From Oceanobacillus jordanicus (GTDB lineage Bacteria; Bacillota; Bacilli; Bacillales; Amphibacillaceae), in assembly GCF_022095695.1 (NCBI RefSeq), contig NZ_JAIFZM010000022.1, forward strand, positions 1 to 47,585: a DNA stretch of 47,585 nucleotides, given 5' to 3'. The translations under genes and the position numbers were made by a program. The notes under the pieces are model-generated. The model was not told the DNA's origin. It saw nothing but the letters and a program-made list of their open reading frames with translations, and ran no database searches. Below are positions 7,680 to 17,436 of this stretch, piece after piece; position 1 is the stretch's first letter; each line of letters begins with the position of its first letter.

Positions 7680-7707
7680 TAATGTATCTTATTCTAAAAG
7701 TGATAGT
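7680..7707 (-). promoter_or_regulatory. Possible sigma-K promoter of the Asp/Asn-rich protein gene
   Basis: On the minus strand AC is followed after 17 bases by GATACATTA, which differs from CATANNNTA only in the first base. The predicted start would be about 15-20 bases before the start codon, leaving just enough room for the ribosome binding site. Confidence 0.35.
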
Positions 7708-7727
7708 TTGGAATGGCAGTTTGCTCA

Positions 7728-8143
7728 AGTCAATCGTCTGTTTTTAGTAGAAGAGATAGTTTAAAGTTTAGTGACCTTGACGGCATGGTGAGGTTTTTTT
7801 GTTCAGAATGGGTTATAGCAAACATTAGGTATATGTGTTAAACTTTCTAGAAAAATGATTAAAGTATATAACCACTTACTATTTCGGCATGTTCACTTAG
7901 ATTCATGTTATAATTACATAGCTTAGTTCTACATAGTATACGGCGATTCTGTAGGTGATTTGCACTTATACAGACGAAACCTTCTTCTTACTTATAGTTT
8001 GTTAACTAAATGAAGAAACAGGCTAAAATCTGTTTTATTGTATTTAAATTTCTTTGGTAAGAGGTTTATTTATACAAAATCAGGGTATGTATCTCTATTG
8101 ACTGATTAATAATAGAATAAATACGTTGGAAAGGAGGAAATTG
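7728..8143 (+). other. Noncoding region upstream of ysoA
   Basis: No gene is supported here. An extended -10, TGTTATAAT (7906-7914), could start a transcript about 220 bases ahead of ysoA. Downstream lie several short inverted repeats: TCTGTA with TACAGA at about 7950-7973, TAGTT with AACTA at about 7995-8008, and AAACAG with CTGTTT at 8016-8035. The last is followed by a short T tract and could be a weak terminator or attenuator. TTGACT at 8098-8103 is a possible closer -35 without a convincing -10. Whether this is a long leader or a small RNA cannot be told from sequence alone. Confidence 0.3.
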
Positions 8144-9130
8144 ATGCAGCAGCATACAGAAAAAGAGAATGTTATTCTCTTCCCAAAGTGGAAAGATGTT
8201 TTGGAAGAAGAGAGTGTGCAGGCCCTTAAAGATAAAAGGTATGAAGAGGCCCTTTCTAAGTTGGATAAATTGTTAAGCTACCACATAAGATCCCATGAAA
8301 TAATAATTGGGAAGCTAATTTGTCTAATGGAATTGGACCGACATACTGAAGCACAAGAGATATGTGAGGAATTACTTACAGAGAAAGATGAACATTATTA
8401 TCATTACGTACATATTTATTTGACGATTTTATTTCAGACGAATCAGTATGAATTGTTAATGGAACAAGTGGATTATGAATTTGAAATGGGTGACGTTCCA
8501 CCGCCACTGGAAGAACAATTTCGACAGTTATACACGATGAGCAGTAAGATGAAAGCAGATTTAACGGTGGAGAAGTCAAGCTCTCAACTAAATGGTCTCA
8601 TTGAAGCTATTGAAGAAGAGGATCATCGAGAACAGTGGAGAATCATAGAAAGTTTAAGGCAGATGTCCGCATTGCCAACTAAAACGATTCCACCAATGCT
8701 CACTAATGAGAAAGTACACCCTGTTGTCAAAACGGTAATTATGCAATGGTTAACGGAATCAGACTATAACCAAGAAGTAGGCATACATAAGTTCGGAAGG
8801 GAACACACCGTAACACCTTCCGAGTTAGAGAAGCTTGATGATATTGCGATATTACACCAAACCAGAAGTTTATTGGAAGAAACGGAGCAGAAAAACCCTA
8901 CGCTATTTGAAATGCTAGAAAAATTGTTGTTTCGTTTCTTGTATGTGCATTATCCAATACTTCCCCCTTCAGAGGAAGTATTCCAGCTGGCTGAGGCAAT
9001 AAAGCATGTTGGCCAGGAATACCTTGGTATACATATGGAAGAGGGGTCGTCACAATCTGACAAAATGCAACAGTTTAGTGAAGAGGTTATGCTATGTGAC
9101 TCCCTCTACTTAAGCATTATTGAAGAGTAG
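8144..9130 (+). CDS. ysoA: TPR-repeat protein YsoA
   Basis: This 328-residue cytoplasmic protein has tetratricopeptide-like helical repeats in its first half, for example LKDKRYEEALSKLDKLLSY (about 25-43) and MELDRHTEAQEICEELL (about 60-76). The second half is acidic and helical without recognisable enzyme motifs. TPR repeats usually mediate protein contacts; the partner is unknown. The ATG at 8144 follows AAGGAGG; upstream in-frame starts lie on or before that site. Its position directly before tig matches B. subtilis ysoA, which supports the name. Confidence 0.82.
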   Translation: MQQHTEKENVILFPKWKDVLEEESVQALKDKRYEEALSKLDKLLSYHIRSHEIIIGKLICLMELDRHTEAQEICEELLTEKDEHYYHYVHIYLTILFQTNQYELLMEQVDYEFEMGDVPPPLEEQFRQLYTMSSKMKADLTVEKSSSQLNGLIEAIEEEDHREQWRIIESLRQMSALPTKTIPPMLTNEKVHPVVKTVIMQWLTESDYNQEVGIHKFGREHTVTPSELEKLDDIAILHQTRSLLEETEQKNPTLFEMLEKLLFRFLYVHYPILPPSEEVFQLAEAIKHVGQEYLGIHMEEGSSQSDKMQQFSEEVMLCDSLYLSIIEE

Positions 9131-9151
9131 TAGAAGCTGGGCTTGAAATGC

Positions 9152-9179
9152 TTGAAAGGCATAGTAATTATGTTATAAT
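9152..9179 (+). promoter_or_regulatory. Sigma-A promoter of tig
   Basis: TTGAAA (9152-9157) and TATAAT (9174-9179) are 16 bases apart, about 100 bases before the tig start and just after the ysoA stop. Confidence 0.68.
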
Positions 9180-9275
9180 AAGATGGTTGTAAATTTAGAT
9201 CATTATATAAGTAGTTATCATAATGAACGTGTAAAATGATTGGAAACAATAGATTTGATTTTGGAGGGAAATTTT

Positions 9276-10562
9276 ATGTCAGTAAAATGGGAAAAACAAG
9301 AAGGAAATGAAGGAGTACTTACTTTTGAAGTCTCCGCAGAAACGTTTGATAAAGGATTAGATCAAGCTTTTAAAAAGGTTTCCAAGGATGTTCAAATTCC
9401 TGGATTCCGTAAAGGGAAAATTCCGCGTAAAATCTTTGAAAACCGCTTTGGTGTAGAAGCATTGTATCAAGATGCTGTTGACATTGTTCTACCAGAGGCT
9501 TATATCAGTGCAGTAGAAGAAGCAGGAATCGATCCAGTAGCACAGCCGGAAATTGATATTGAAACAATTGAACAAGGTCAGCCACTTGTTTTCACTGCTA
9601 AAGTGACAGTTAAACCAGAAGTGACACTAGGTGAATACAAAGGTCTTGAGGTAGAAGAACAGTCTGTTGAAGTAACAGATGAAGATGTTAACCACGAATT
9701 GGAGCATCAACGTCAGCATCACGCAGAACTAATTGTAAAAGAAGAAGGCAGCGTTGAAGAAGGCGATACTGTTGTTATGGACTTTGAAGGTTTCCTAGAT
9801 GGAGAAGCTTTTGAAGGTGGAAAAGGTGAAAACCATTCACTGGAAATTGGCTCCGGGCAATTCATTCCAGGATTTGAAGAGCAATTAGTTGGAAAAACTC
9901 CTGGTGAAGAAACAGAAATTGAAGTTACATTCCCTGAAGATTACCATGCTGAAGAACTTGCAGGTAAAAAAGCTATATTTAAAGTGAAATTAAATGAAGT
10001 AAAAGCAAAAGAACTTCCTGAGCTTGATGATGAATTCGCTAAAGATGTAGACGAAGAAGTAGAAACTCTAGAAGAATTGAAGAGCAAGAAAAAAGAAGAA
10101 CTTGAAGCTCAAAGAAAACAAGATGCTGAAAATCAAACCAGAGAAACCTTAATTGAAAAAGCTTCTGAAAATGCACAGGTTGAGATACCTGAAGCAATGG
10201 TTAATACAGAGCTTGATCAAATGGTTAAAGAATTTGAACAGCGTCTACAAGCGCAAGGGATGACATTGGAAATGTATTCTCAATTTTCCGGTCAAGATGA
10301 GAGTGCGTTGAAAGAACAAATGAAAGAAGATGCTGAAAAACGCGTCAAAACAAACCTTACACTGGAAGCTATTGTCAACGAGGAGAACCTTGAGGTTACC
10401 GAAGAAGACGTAGAAGCAGAGCTTGAAAAAATGGCGTCTATGTACGGAACTGAATTGGATCAGTTGAAACAAATGCTTGGCGGAAATACTGACGCTGTAA
10501 AAGGCGACCTTAAAATGCGCAAAGCAATTGAATTTCTTGTTGAGAACAGTAAAACTGTCTAA
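9276..10562 (+). CDS. tig: Trigger factor, ribosome-bound chaperone and prolyl isomerase
   Basis: Trigger factor binds ribosomal protein L23 at the tunnel exit and shields nascent chains. The 428-residue protein has the three expected parts. The N-terminal ribosome-binding domain carries the signature GFRKGKIP (43-50). An FKBP-like isomerase domain follows at about 155-240, with [16 protein letters not shown] and [11 protein letters not shown]. The long helical, charged C-terminal chaperone domain makes up the rest. The start at 9276 follows GGAGGG and gives the usual MSVKWE beginning; an in-frame start 36 bases upstream is not supported. It lies upstream of clpX as in B. subtilis, with its own promoter and terminator. 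Confidence 0.97.
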   Translation: MSVKWEKQEGNEGVLTFEVSAETFDKGLDQAFKKVSKDVQIPGFRKGKIPRKIFENRFGVEALYQDAVDIVLPEAYISAVEEAGIDPVAQPEIDIETIEQGQPLVFTAKVTVKPEVTLGEYKGLEVEEQSVEVTDEDVNHELEHQRQHHAELIVKEEGSVEEGDTVVMDFEGFLDGEAFEGGKGENHSLEIGSGQFIPGFEEQLVGKTPGEETEIEVTFPEDYHAEELAGKKAIFKVKLNEVKAKELPELDDEFAKDVDEEVETLEELKSKKKEELEAQRKQDAENQTRETLIEKASENAQVEIPEAMVNTELDQMVKEFEQRLQAQGMTLEMYSQFSGQDESALKEQMKEDAEKRVKTNLTLEAIVNEENLEVTEEDVEAELEKMASMYGTELDQLKQMLGGNTDAVKGDLKMRKAIEFLVENSKTV

Positions 10563-10605
10563 TTCAAACAATTTTGTTTAGACTCAGTTAGATAAGGTAA
10601 ATACT

Positions 10606-10641
10606 AAAACAAGGTGCAGAGAAGTCGCACCTTGTTTTCTC
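10606..10641 (+). terminator. Rho-independent terminator of tig
   Basis: A perfect 12-base stem, AAAACAAGGTGC (10606-10617) with GCACCTTGTTTT (10627-10638), is followed by a short T-rich tract. Confidence 0.88.
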
Positions 10642-10813
10642 ATATTACTTTCCATTTATTATCTTAGCCCCTAGGCTAAAAAATATGATGGATTATCTGT
10701 TTTAATAAAAATACTTAATTTTAGAAAGTTACATATAGTATAAGTAGTATGATTTGACTTTTACGGATTATTATCCATAATTAGATTATGCTATTGTTAT
10801 GAAAGTGTATCGC

Positions 10814-10842
10814 TTTGTATTTTAAATTTGATCTGATATGAT
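10814..10842 (+). promoter_or_regulatory. Probable sigma-A promoter of clpX
   Basis: TATGAT (10837-10842) has TTTGTA (10814-10819) at a 17-base spacing. The rest of the gap between the tig terminator and clpX shows no further clear signal. Confidence 0.42.
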
Positions 10843-10908
10843 GACTATGAAAGTTGAATCCTGAAAATTCCATTCAGGTGGAGATTTAAACTTTTAGGGG
10901 TGAAATTA

Positions 10909-12186
10909 ATGTTTAAGTTTAATGAAGAAAAAGGACAACTGAAATGTTCGTTTTGTGGAAAGAGTCAAGAACAAGTACGTAAGCTAGTTGCCGGACCAGG
11001 CGTTTATATATGTGATGAATGTATTGAGCTTTGCACGGAAATTGTGGAAGAGGAATTAGGTACAGAGGAAGATACTGAACTGAAAGAAATTCCAAAACCA
11101 AAAGAGATCTGTGAAATACTAGATGACTACGTAATTGGACAGGACAAAGCAAAGAAAAATCTTTCAGTTGCTGTATACAACCACTACAAACGGATCAATT
11201 CCCCGAAAGCCACTGGGGATGATGTGGAATTGTCTAAAAGTAATATTTCAATGATTGGCCCAACTGGTAGCGGAAAAACACTTCTTGCTCAAACGTTGGC
11301 AAGAATCATTAATGTGCCGTTTGCAATGGCGGACGCTACTTCCTTAACTGAAGCAGGTTATGTAGGAGAAGATGTAGAAAATATCCTTCTTAAACTGATC
11401 CAGGCAGCGGATTACGATGTAGAAAAAGCAGAAAAAGGCATCATTTATATTGATGAAATTGATAAGGTTGCACGTAAGTCTGAAAATCCTTCTATCACAA
11501 GAGACGTTTCTGGTGAAGGGGTACAGCAAGCGCTATTGAAAATTCTAGAAGGAACTGTAGCGAGTGTACCACCACAAGGAGGACGTAAGCATCCTCATCA
11601 AGAATTCATTCAAATCGATACAACAAATATCTTGTTTATCGTTGGCGGAGCGTTTGATGGTATCGACCAGGTAATTAAACGTCGTCTTGGTAAAAAAGTT
11701 ATTGGGTTTGGCTCAAATGAGAAGCAACAGGATTTCGAAATGGGTGAACTACTTTCTAAAGTGTTGCCAGAAGATCTACTTCGTTACGGTTTAATTCCTG
11801 AATTTATCGGTCGTATTCCTGTAATTGGTAGCTTGACACCATTAGATGAAGAAGCACTTGTAGAAATTCTGACCAAACCCAAAAATGCACTCGTAAAACA
11901 ATACGAAAAACTATTCTCAATTGATAATGTAGAGTTGGAAATTGAGGAAGAAGCATTAAAAGAAATTGCCAAGAAAGCAATTGAACGAAAAACAGGGGCC
12001 CGTGGTCTAAGGTCCATTATTGAAGGGATTATGCTTGATGTAATGTTTGAACTTCCTTCAAGAGATGATATTGAAAAATGTGTTATTACGAAAGATACCG
12101 TACTGGAAGAGAATGGCAGTCCTAAACTTATCTTCCGCGATGGAACCGTCAAAGAAGGAAATAAAGAGCCTAAAGAAAGTGCCTAA
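10909..12186 (+). CDS. clpX: ClpX, unfoldase subunit of the ClpXP protease
   Basis: ClpX is an AAA+ hexamer that unfolds tagged substrates and feeds them to ClpP. The 425-residue protein begins with the zinc-binding domain, with Cys13, Cys16, Cys35 and Cys38. It then has Walker A GPTGSGKT (117-124), the pore loop GYVGEDV, Walker [10 protein letters not shown], the conserved [19 protein letters not shown] segment, and the IGFG loop that docks onto ClpP. The C-terminal small domain has [12 protein letters not shown]. The ATG at 10909 with AGGGGTGA before it gives the family's [10 protein letters not shown] start; the upstream GTG overlaps this site. ClpXP in bacilli controls Spx and other regulators. 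No clpP lies in the window. Confidence 0.98.
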   Translation: MFKFNEEKGQLKCSFCGKSQEQVRKLVAGPGVYICDECIELCTEIVEEELGTEEDTELKEIPKPKEICEILDDYVIGQDKAKKNLSVAVYNHYKRINSPKATGDDVELSKSNISMIGPTGSGKTLLAQTLARIINVPFAMADATSLTEAGYVGEDVENILLKLIQAADYDVEKAEKGIIYIDEIDKVARKSENPSITRDVSGEGVQQALLKILEGTVASVPPQGGRKHPHQEFIQIDTTNILFIVGGAFDGIDQVIKRRLGKKVIGFGSNEKQQDFEMGELLSKVLPEDLLRYGLIPEFIGRIPVIGSLTPLDEEALVEILTKPKNALVKQYEKLFSIDNVELEIEEEALKEIAKKAIERKTGARGLRSIIEGIMLDVMFELPSRDDIEKCVITKDTVLEENGSPKLIFRDGTVKEGNKEPKESA

Positions 12187-12235
12187 GCCTTTCTAAGCTT
12201 ATCGCTGTTTTACAAAGATACGGAACGGGTAGCAC

Positions 12236-12278
12236 AAGACTGTCTTGAGTGATTTAGTTGCCAAGACAGTCTTTTTTT
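12236..12278 (+). terminator. Rho-independent terminator of clpX
   Basis: A perfect 12-base stem, AAGACTGTCTTG (12236-12247) with CAAGACAGTCTT (12262-12273), is followed by a run of seven T residues. Confidence 0.92.
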
Positions 12279-12328
12279 GCATCTTTGACTAGAGTTGTAA
12301 GTACTATTCTAATTCAATTCCACCTATG

Positions 12329-12377
12329 CTAATCCAAAAATATTCCCCAATCCATTGGGAAGTATTTTTCTGATTAG
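12329..12377. repeat. Long imperfect palindrome between clpX and lonA
   Basis: Arms of about 24 bases fold on each other. CTAATC pairs with GATTAG on the outside. Inside, AAAAATA and TTCCCCAAT pair with ATTGGGAA and TATTTTT with few mismatches. The tip is only about six bases. It lies after the clpX terminator and before lonA. It may be a second terminator, since TATTTTT follows the main stem, or a regulatory structure. No CtsR-type repeat was seen in this gap. Confidence 0.5.
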
Positions 12378-12524
12378 GTTGAGTTGATGAAGGGAATGCT
12401 ACAATATAAACAAGATGTATAGTATTTCGCGTTTACAAATGGTACAGCTTTATATAAACTTTAAGAACACATAGAAGAATTTTAACTTATATTATACATA
12501 TTAACGAAATACGGAGGTCGTTTC

Positions 12525-14858
12525 ATGACTAAAGAGACAATACAACTCCCTCTCCTTCCTTTGCGTGGATTACTGGTTTTTCCATCAATGGTGATACATT
12601 TGGATGTAGGAAGAGATAAATCCATTGCTGCACTTGAGCAAGCAATGATGGGAGACCAAACCATTTTTCTTGTAGCACAGAGGAAGGTAAGTATGGATGA
12701 ACCAGAGCCTCAAGATATCTATTCTATCGGGACTATGGCAGTAGTGAAGCAAATGTTAAAATTGCCTAATGGAACAATGCGTGTATTGGTTGAAGGTTTA
12801 CACCGCGGTGAGATCATTCGTTACACAGAAGATAGTAGTGATGCATTTCAGGTAGAAATCGAAAAAAGAGAAGATATACACGGGGACTCGAACGAAGAGG
12901 AAGCACTTATGCGCTCTTTATTAGGGCTTTTTGAACAATATGTATCCGTTTCTCGAAAAGTTAATAAAGAAACCTATGCAACGGTTGCAGATATAGATGA
13001 GCCTTCAAGGCTAGCTGATCTCATTACCTCGCATTTATCTCTAAAAATAAAAGAAAAACAGGAATTGCTGGAAACGCAGAATGTCGTAGCAAGACTCAAA
13101 TATCTTATTAAACTTATCACAAACGAAAAAAAGGTGCTTGACCTTGAGAAAAAAATTGGGCAACGAGTAAAGACCTCAATGGAAAAAACGCAAAAAGAAT
13201 ATTACTTACGCGAACAAATGAAGGCGATCCAGAAAGAACTTGGAGAGAAAGACGGCAAAACAGGGGAAGTTGGACAGTTAAAAGATAAAATAACGAATTC
13301 CGATATGCCCGAAAATATTTTGGAGGTTGCACTAAAAGAATTAGACCGTTATGAGAAAGTGCCACAAAGCTCAGCGGAAAGTTCTGTCATTAGGAATTAT
13401 TTAGAATGGCTAATTGCATTACCTTGGACGCAACAATCTGAAGATACCATTGAGATAAATAAGGCAGAGGATATCCTAAACACTGATCATTATGGGCTAG
13501 ATAAAGTGAAGGAACGAATATTGGAGTATCTTGCTGTTCAAAAATTAACCAATTCTATTAAGGGGCCAATCCTTTGTCTTGTAGGACCTCCTGGTGTGGG
13601 GAAAACTTCACTGGCAAAATCGATTGCGCGATCCATTAATCGAAACTTTGTACGTATATCTCTAGGTGGTGTTAGGGACGAGGCTGAAATTCGAGGACAC
13701 CGTCGAACCTATATTGGTGCAATGCCAGGAAGGATTATCCAAGGGATGAAGAAGGCAAAGACAATAAACCCTGTCTTTCTTTTAGACGAAATTGATAAGA
13801 TGTCTAATGATTTCCGTGGAGATCCCTCATCTGCAATGCTTGAAGTACTAGACCCTGAACAAAATAGTAACTTCAGTGATCATTTTATTGAAGAAACATA
13901 TGATTTGTCGAACGTATTATTTGTTGCGACCGCAAATTATGTAAACAATATTCCAGGGCCTTTGCTGGATCGGATGGAGCTTATCTCTATTGCCGGTTAT
14001 ACAGAAGTGGAAAAGCTGCATATTGCGAAAGAACATTTATTACCAAAGCAACTAAGAGAAAATGGGCTTAAGAAAAGCACCCTACAAATGAGAGATGAAG
14101 CATTATTAAAATTAATACGTAGATACACACGTGAAGCAGGAGTTAGAAATTTAGAAAGGCAGCTTGCTACAATTTGCAGAAAAGCTGCAAGGATCATAAT
14201 ATCTGAAGAGAAAAAGCGCGTCATTATTACCGAAAAAAGCCTTGAGGAGCTGTTGGGCAAACCTATTTATCGTTATGGCCTAAGGGAACAAGAAGATCAA
14301 GTAGGTACAGCGACAGGTCTGGCATATACAGCAGCTGGTGGAGACATACTTTCTATTGAAGTATCCCACTATCCTGGTAAAGGAAAGCTAACACTTACTG
14401 GGAAGCTTGGTGATGTCATGCAGGAGTCTGCACAAGCTGCATTTAGTTATATACGTTCAAGAGCTACAGAACTTAAAATAGCGCCTGACTTTTATGAAAA
14501 ATACGACATTCATATTCACGTTCCAGAGGGTGCTACGCCAAAGGACGGACCATCAGCAGGGATTACGATGGCAACCGCCCTAGTTTCGGCACTAACAGGA
14601 CGTGCAGTGAAGAAAGAAGTTGGGATGACCGGGGAAATTACGCTACGTGGAAGAGTTCTTCCAATTGGGGGACTTAAAGAAAAGTCTTTAAGTGCACACC
14701 GCGCAGGGATAACGACAATTATTATTCCGGCTGACAATGAAAAAGATATAGAGGATATTCCGGAGAGCGTGCGAAATGAATTAACCTTTATCAAAGTTTC
14801 ACACTTAGATGAAGTACTAAAGTATGCACTGGTGGAGGAGAAAAATGAAAGTAAATAA
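12525..14858 (+). CDS. lonA: ATP-dependent protease LonA
   Basis: Lon is a homo-oligomeric AAA+ protease that degrades misfolded and regulatory proteins. All parts of the 777-residue protein are visible: the N-terminal LON substrate domain ([17 protein letters not shown] from residue 5), a coiled-coil middle, and Walker A GPPGVGKT (354-361). Walker B FLLDEIDK follows, then the protease domain with catalytic Ser677 in PKDGPSAG and Lys720 in GGLKEKS. These catalytic positions agree with those of B. subtilis LonA. The ATG follows ACGGAGGT. Its 3' end overlaps engB by 14 bases, so the two are translationally linked. B. subtilis has the paralogue lonB between clpX and lonA; it is not present here. 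Confidence 0.98.
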   Translation: MTKETIQLPLLPLRGLLVFPSMVIHLDVGRDKSIAALEQAMMGDQTIFLVAQRKVSMDEPEPQDIYSIGTMAVVKQMLKLPNGTMRVLVEGLHRGEIIRYTEDSSDAFQVEIEKREDIHGDSNEEEALMRSLLGLFEQYVSVSRKVNKETYATVADIDEPSRLADLITSHLSLKIKEKQELLETQNVVARLKYLIKLITNEKKVLDLEKKIGQRVKTSMEKTQKEYYLREQMKAIQKELGEKDGKTGEVGQLKDKITNSDMPENILEVALKELDRYEKVPQSSAESSVIRNYLEWLIALPWTQQSEDTIEINKAEDILNTDHYGLDKVKERILEYLAVQKLTNSIKGPILCLVGPPGVGKTSLAKSIARSINRNFVRISLGGVRDEAEIRGHRRTYIGAMPGRIIQGMKKAKTINPVFLLDEIDKMSNDFRGDPSSAMLEVLDPEQNSNFSDHFIEETYDLSNVLFVATANYVNNIPGPLLDRMELISIAGYTEVEKLHIAKEHLLPKQLRENGLKKSTLQMRDEALLKLIRRYTREAGVRNLERQLATICRKAARIIISEEKKRVIITEKSLEELLGKPIYRYGLREQEDQVGTATGLAYTAAGGDILSIEVSHYPGKGKLTLTGKLGDVMQESAQAAFSYIRSRATELKIAPDFYEKYDIHIHVPEGATPKDGPSAGITMATALVSALTGRAVKKEVGMTGEITLRGRVLPIGGLKEKSLSAHRAGITTIIIPADNEKDIEDIPESVRNELTFIKVSHLDEVLKYALVEEKNESK

Positions 14859-15426
14859 TGCAGAAATCGTAATTAGTGCAGTAAGTCAAAAGCAATATCC
14901 AGGTGATCGCCTGCCAGAAATCGCATTGGCTGGAAGATCAAACGTTGGGAAATCTTCCTTTATAAATAAGCTTATTAATAGGAAAAACCTTGCCAGAACC
15001 TCATCCAAACCTGGGAAGACCCAAACCCTCAATTTCTATAAAATAAATGATGTTTTTTATTTTGTAGATGTCCCTGGGTATGGTTATGCCAAAGTCTCTA
15101 AAAAGGAGAGAGAAAAGTGGGGCGTCATGATGGAGGAGTATTTCGAAACACGTGAAACACTTAAGGCCGTATTGTTAATAACGGATATCCGCCATGAGCC
15201 AACGAACGATGATATTCAAATGTACCATTTTCTTAAACATTATGACCTGCGTGTTATCATTGTTGCTACAAAGCTTGATAAAGTACCTAAAAACAAACGT
15301 GCTAGCCATGTGAAAAGGACAAAAAAGGCATTAGAAATGGACGAAGAGGATCATCTCCTGCCTTTTTCCTCAGAAACAGGGGAAGGCAAAGAAGAAGCGT
15401 GGAGATTGCTAAGCCAATATATTTAA
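14845..15426 (+). CDS. engB: EngB/YsxC, GTPase for 50S ribosome assembly
   Basis: This is an essential circularly compact GTPase that helps late steps of large-subunit maturation. The 193-residue protein shows all G motifs: G1 [10 protein letters not shown] (29-38), G2 within [14 protein letters not shown]3 DVPGYGYA, G4 TKLDKV and a G5-like SSETGEG near the C-terminus. The ATG at 14845 with GGTGGAGGAG before it is preferred to the in-frame ATG at 14824, which precedes that site. The gene starts inside the lonA 3' end. B. subtilis calls it ysxC. Confidence 0.96.
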   Translation: MKVNNAEIVISAVSQKQYPGDRLPEIALAGRSNVGKSSFINKLINRKNLARTSSKPGKTQTLNFYKINDVFYFVDVPGYGYAKVSKKEREKWGVMMEEYFETRETLKAVLLITDIRHEPTNDDIQMYHFLKHYDLRVIIVATKLDKVPKNKRASHVKRTKKALEMDEEDHLLPFSSETGEGKEEAWRLLSQYI

Positions 15427-15514
15427 CCTTGTTCTAGGGAATATCTTAATCTCCGCTCTTCTGTTGTACTTAAGTTTCCTTCTAGATGGGCAATTTGCTA
15501 AATTAACAGATATA

Positions 15515-15559
15515 GTCAAGCACCAGTCAAAATTATTTGAATGGTGTTTGGCTTTTTTA
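15515..15559 (+). terminator. Rho-independent terminator of lonA-engB
   Basis: GTCAAGCACCA (15515-15525) pairs with TGGTGTTTGGC (15542-15552), with two G-T pairs, followed by six T residues. Confidence 0.85.
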
Positions 15560-15671
15560 TTAGGGTAAAAAGTCTACCCTTGGTATGGGAATTAAAGCGA
15601 AGTTAAGAGGCAAAGAATATGCTATCCCTTGAAATATAGACTTTTTAAAAATTTTTAAGAATTTAGGAGTA

Positions 15672-15699
15672 TTGACGAGGTAATACGGGTATATATAAG
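15672..15699 (+). promoter_or_regulatory. Probable sigma-A promoter of the amino acid ABC operon
   Basis: TTGACG (15672-15677) and TATAAG (15694-15699) are 16 bases apart. A second candidate, TTGGTA at 15770-15775 with TATAAT at 15794-15799 and an 18-base spacer, lies closer to the gene. Confidence 0.48.
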
Positions 15700-15705
15700 A
15701 AGGAG

Positions 15706-15889
15706 AGAGGTAATTACACCATATTTAAATTATTTATACATACATGTGGTGAAATGGGAGGATAGGAGGTTGGTAGTAAGCAGCGTAGATTGCTATAATT
15801 TTAGTTATCGGTGCGCGACAATAGAGCGAGTACAAGCGTGTATCCGGAATAAAAACAACGTAGCATATTAAAGAGAGGGAGATTAACGG
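15706..15889 (+). other. Long untranslated leader of the ABC operon, function unknown
   Basis: If the upstream promoter is used, the transcript has about 185 untranslated bases. I looked for a T-box motif, a terminator with a T run, and known riboswitch cores and saw none. The GC-rich part at about 15810-15845 contains GCGCG and GCGAG-type repeats that might pair locally. With the closer promoter the leader would be short and ordinary. Confidence 0.25.
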
Positions 15890-16702
15890 ATGAAAAGACT
15901 GAATATTGCAATTTTTTCTGCTTTAATTATTTTATTATTGGCAGCGTGCGGATCAGAAGAGGGTAGTACAAACACTGATTCAGGTGAAGCAGAAGCAGGT
16001 GGGGACTATAATCTGATAAAAGATGGCAAGCTTACATTTGCTGCTTCAGGAGAGTTTAAGCCATTTAGTTACATGGAAGGCAGTGAGATGGTTGGTTATG
16101 ATATCGCAGTCGGGGAGGCCATTGCTGAAAAACTAGGATTAGAACCTGTTCAGCAAAAGGCTAAGTTCTCGGGCATTGTTACAGGTGTAAATGAGGGCCG
16201 TTACGATATCGCGGTAGCTAGTCATACCATTACGGACGAGCGGAAAGAGCAGGTTAATTTCACAGAACCATATTATTATTCAGGGCCGGTTATTTATACA
16301 CGTCCTGATAGTGATATAACTTCGGCGGATGACCTTAATGGCAAGGAAATATCCGTATCACGAGGTTCTTCTTATGTATCCATGGCGGAAGAATACACGG
16401 ATAATATTCCCCAAGTTGACAGTGATGTAGTGGCGCTACAATCATTAGCAAGTGGTCACCATGACGCTGTAATCACCGATGATATAACAGGCATCACGGC
16501 GATTGAAAATGGGCTGGTGATTGAAAATCGTGGCCAACTCGGAGTGAGTAATCAAGCAATTGCCGTTAACAAAGAAAATGAAGAACTGCTTAATGCAATT
16601 GATGAAGCACTTCAAGAGATGAAAGACAGCGGTGAACTTGCAGAGCTAGCTGAAAAGTGGATCGGTGAAGATATTACAGAAGAACCAGAAACAACGGAAT
16701 AA
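15890..16702 (+). CDS. Polar amino acid ABC transporter, substrate-binding lipoprotein
   Basis: This 270-residue exported receptor delivers an amino acid to the permease encoded next. It has a lipoprotein signal with lipobox LAAC (Cys20), a Ser/Glu/Gly linker, and then the family 3 solute-binding fold. That fold shows LTFAASGEFKPFSYME, MVGYDIAVGEAIAEKLGL, the SGIVTGVNEGRYDIAVAS segment and SRGSSYVS. The domain resembles glutamine, cystine or arginine receptors, but residues alone do not fix the ligand. A ribosome binding site GAGAGGGAG precedes the ATG. A stable hairpin separates it from the permease gene, a common way to keep receptor mRNA more abundant. Confidence 0.9.
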   Translation: MKRLNIAIFSALIILLLAACGSEEGSTNTDSGEAEAGGDYNLIKDGKLTFAASGEFKPFSYMEGSEMVGYDIAVGEAIAEKLGLEPVQQKAKFSGIVTGVNEGRYDIAVASHTITDERKEQVNFTEPYYYSGPVIYTRPDSDITSADDLNGKEISVSRGSSYVSMAEEYTDNIPQVDSDVVALQSLASGHHDAVITDDITGITAIENGLVIENRGQLGVSNQAIAVNKENEELLNAIDEALQEMKDSGELAELAEKWIGEDITEEPETTE

Positions 16703-16709
16703 AGAGAAA

Positions 16710-16732
16710 ATGTGCGCATACCTTGCGCACAT
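16710..16732 (+). other. Intercistronic stem-loop without T run
   Basis: A perfect 9-base stem, ATGTGCGCA (16710-16718) with TGCGCACAT (16724-16732), has a five-base loop and no T tract. It is more likely an mRNA-stabilising hairpin behind the receptor gene than a terminator. Confidence 0.6.
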
Positions 16733-16752
16733 CTGTACGAATAAGGAGATGA

Positions 16753-17421
16753 ATGTTGTTGTCGTCACTTTTAGAATTTTACGATATATTCGTTGGTAGT
16801 TTTGATTTATTTTTAGAGGGATTATGGATTACCTTCAAATTATCAATCGCTTCACTGTTAATCGCATTTGTAATTGGTTTATTTATTGCTATTTTAAAAA
16901 TATCCAACATTAAAATCTTACAATGGATTGCTGATCTGTATATCTGGATTGTACGCGGCACGCCATTAGTTGTCCAAATCTTCATTTTGTTTTACGGACT
17001 AACAGATATATTTCTAATACCAATGTTCTGGGCGGGCGTCGCAGGTCTGGCATTTCATAGTGGTGCATATATTGCCGAAATCATTCGAGGGACAATCCAG
17101 TCAATCGATAAGGGACAAAGAGAAGCAGGTCGCTCTCTAGGTATGACAAGTGGTATGACAATGCGGAGAATTATTTTACCGCAAGCGTTTCGTAGGGCAG
17201 TCCCCTCCTTGGGGAATCAATTCATTATTGGCATAAAGGATTCTTCCCTTGTTTCCTTTATCGGAATGCAGGATTTATTTGGTGTGGCAAGTTCAATGGG
17301 TTCAAATACGTTTAACTATTTACCGTATTTCATTACGGTTGCCATCTACTACCTGTTCATTGTTTTAATTCTTACATTAATAGTAAATAAAATTGAGAAG
17401 AAATTAGCACGGAGCGATTGA
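16753..17421 (+). CDS. Polar amino acid ABC transporter, permease
   Basis: This is an integral membrane subunit of 222 residues of the HisM/GlnP type, with about five hydrophobic segments. The N-terminal WITFKLSIASLLIAFVIGL and the WIVRGTPLVVQIFILFYG stretch are typical of this subfamily. The EAA loop that contacts the ATPase is clear: REAGRSLGMTSGMTMRRIIL followed by PQAFRRAVP. Only one permease is present, so it should act as a homodimer. The ATG has AAGGAGAT very close before it; TTG codons at 16756 or 16759 are alternative starts with better spacing. Confidence 0.93.
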   Translation: MLLSSLLEFYDIFVGSFDLFLEGLWITFKLSIASLLIAFVIGLFIAILKISNIKILQWIADLYIWIVRGTPLVVQIFILFYGLTDIFLIPMFWAGVAGLAFHSGAYIAEIIRGTIQSIDKGQREAGRSLGMTSGMTMRRIILPQAFRRAVPSLGNQFIIGIKDSSLVSFIGMQDLFGVASSMGSNTFNYLPYFITVAIYYLFIVLILTLIVNKIEKKLARSD

Positions 17422-17436
17422 TTCGGGAGGTAAACG

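Noticed and set aside
7324-7764. Plus-strand frames opposite the Asp/Asn-rich gene
   Set aside because: They mirror the repetitive codons of the minus-strand gene and lack start signals.
7771-7800. Terminator with T run at about 7791-7800
   Set aside because: Only a four-base stem (ACCT with AGGT) supports it and no plus-strand gene ends before it.
5491-8125. Genomic island attached at tRNA-Arg
   Set aside because: No direct repeat of the tRNA 3' end, no integrase and no mobility gene were seen; the genes are accessory but a defined island is not supported.
10642-12524. CtsR operator before clpX or lonA
   Set aside because: No tandem GGTCAAA-type repeat is present in either upstream region.
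15700-15889. Known riboswitch in the ABC operon leader
   Set aside because: No T-box motif, terminator or recognised core of an amino acid or cofactor riboswitch could be found by eye.
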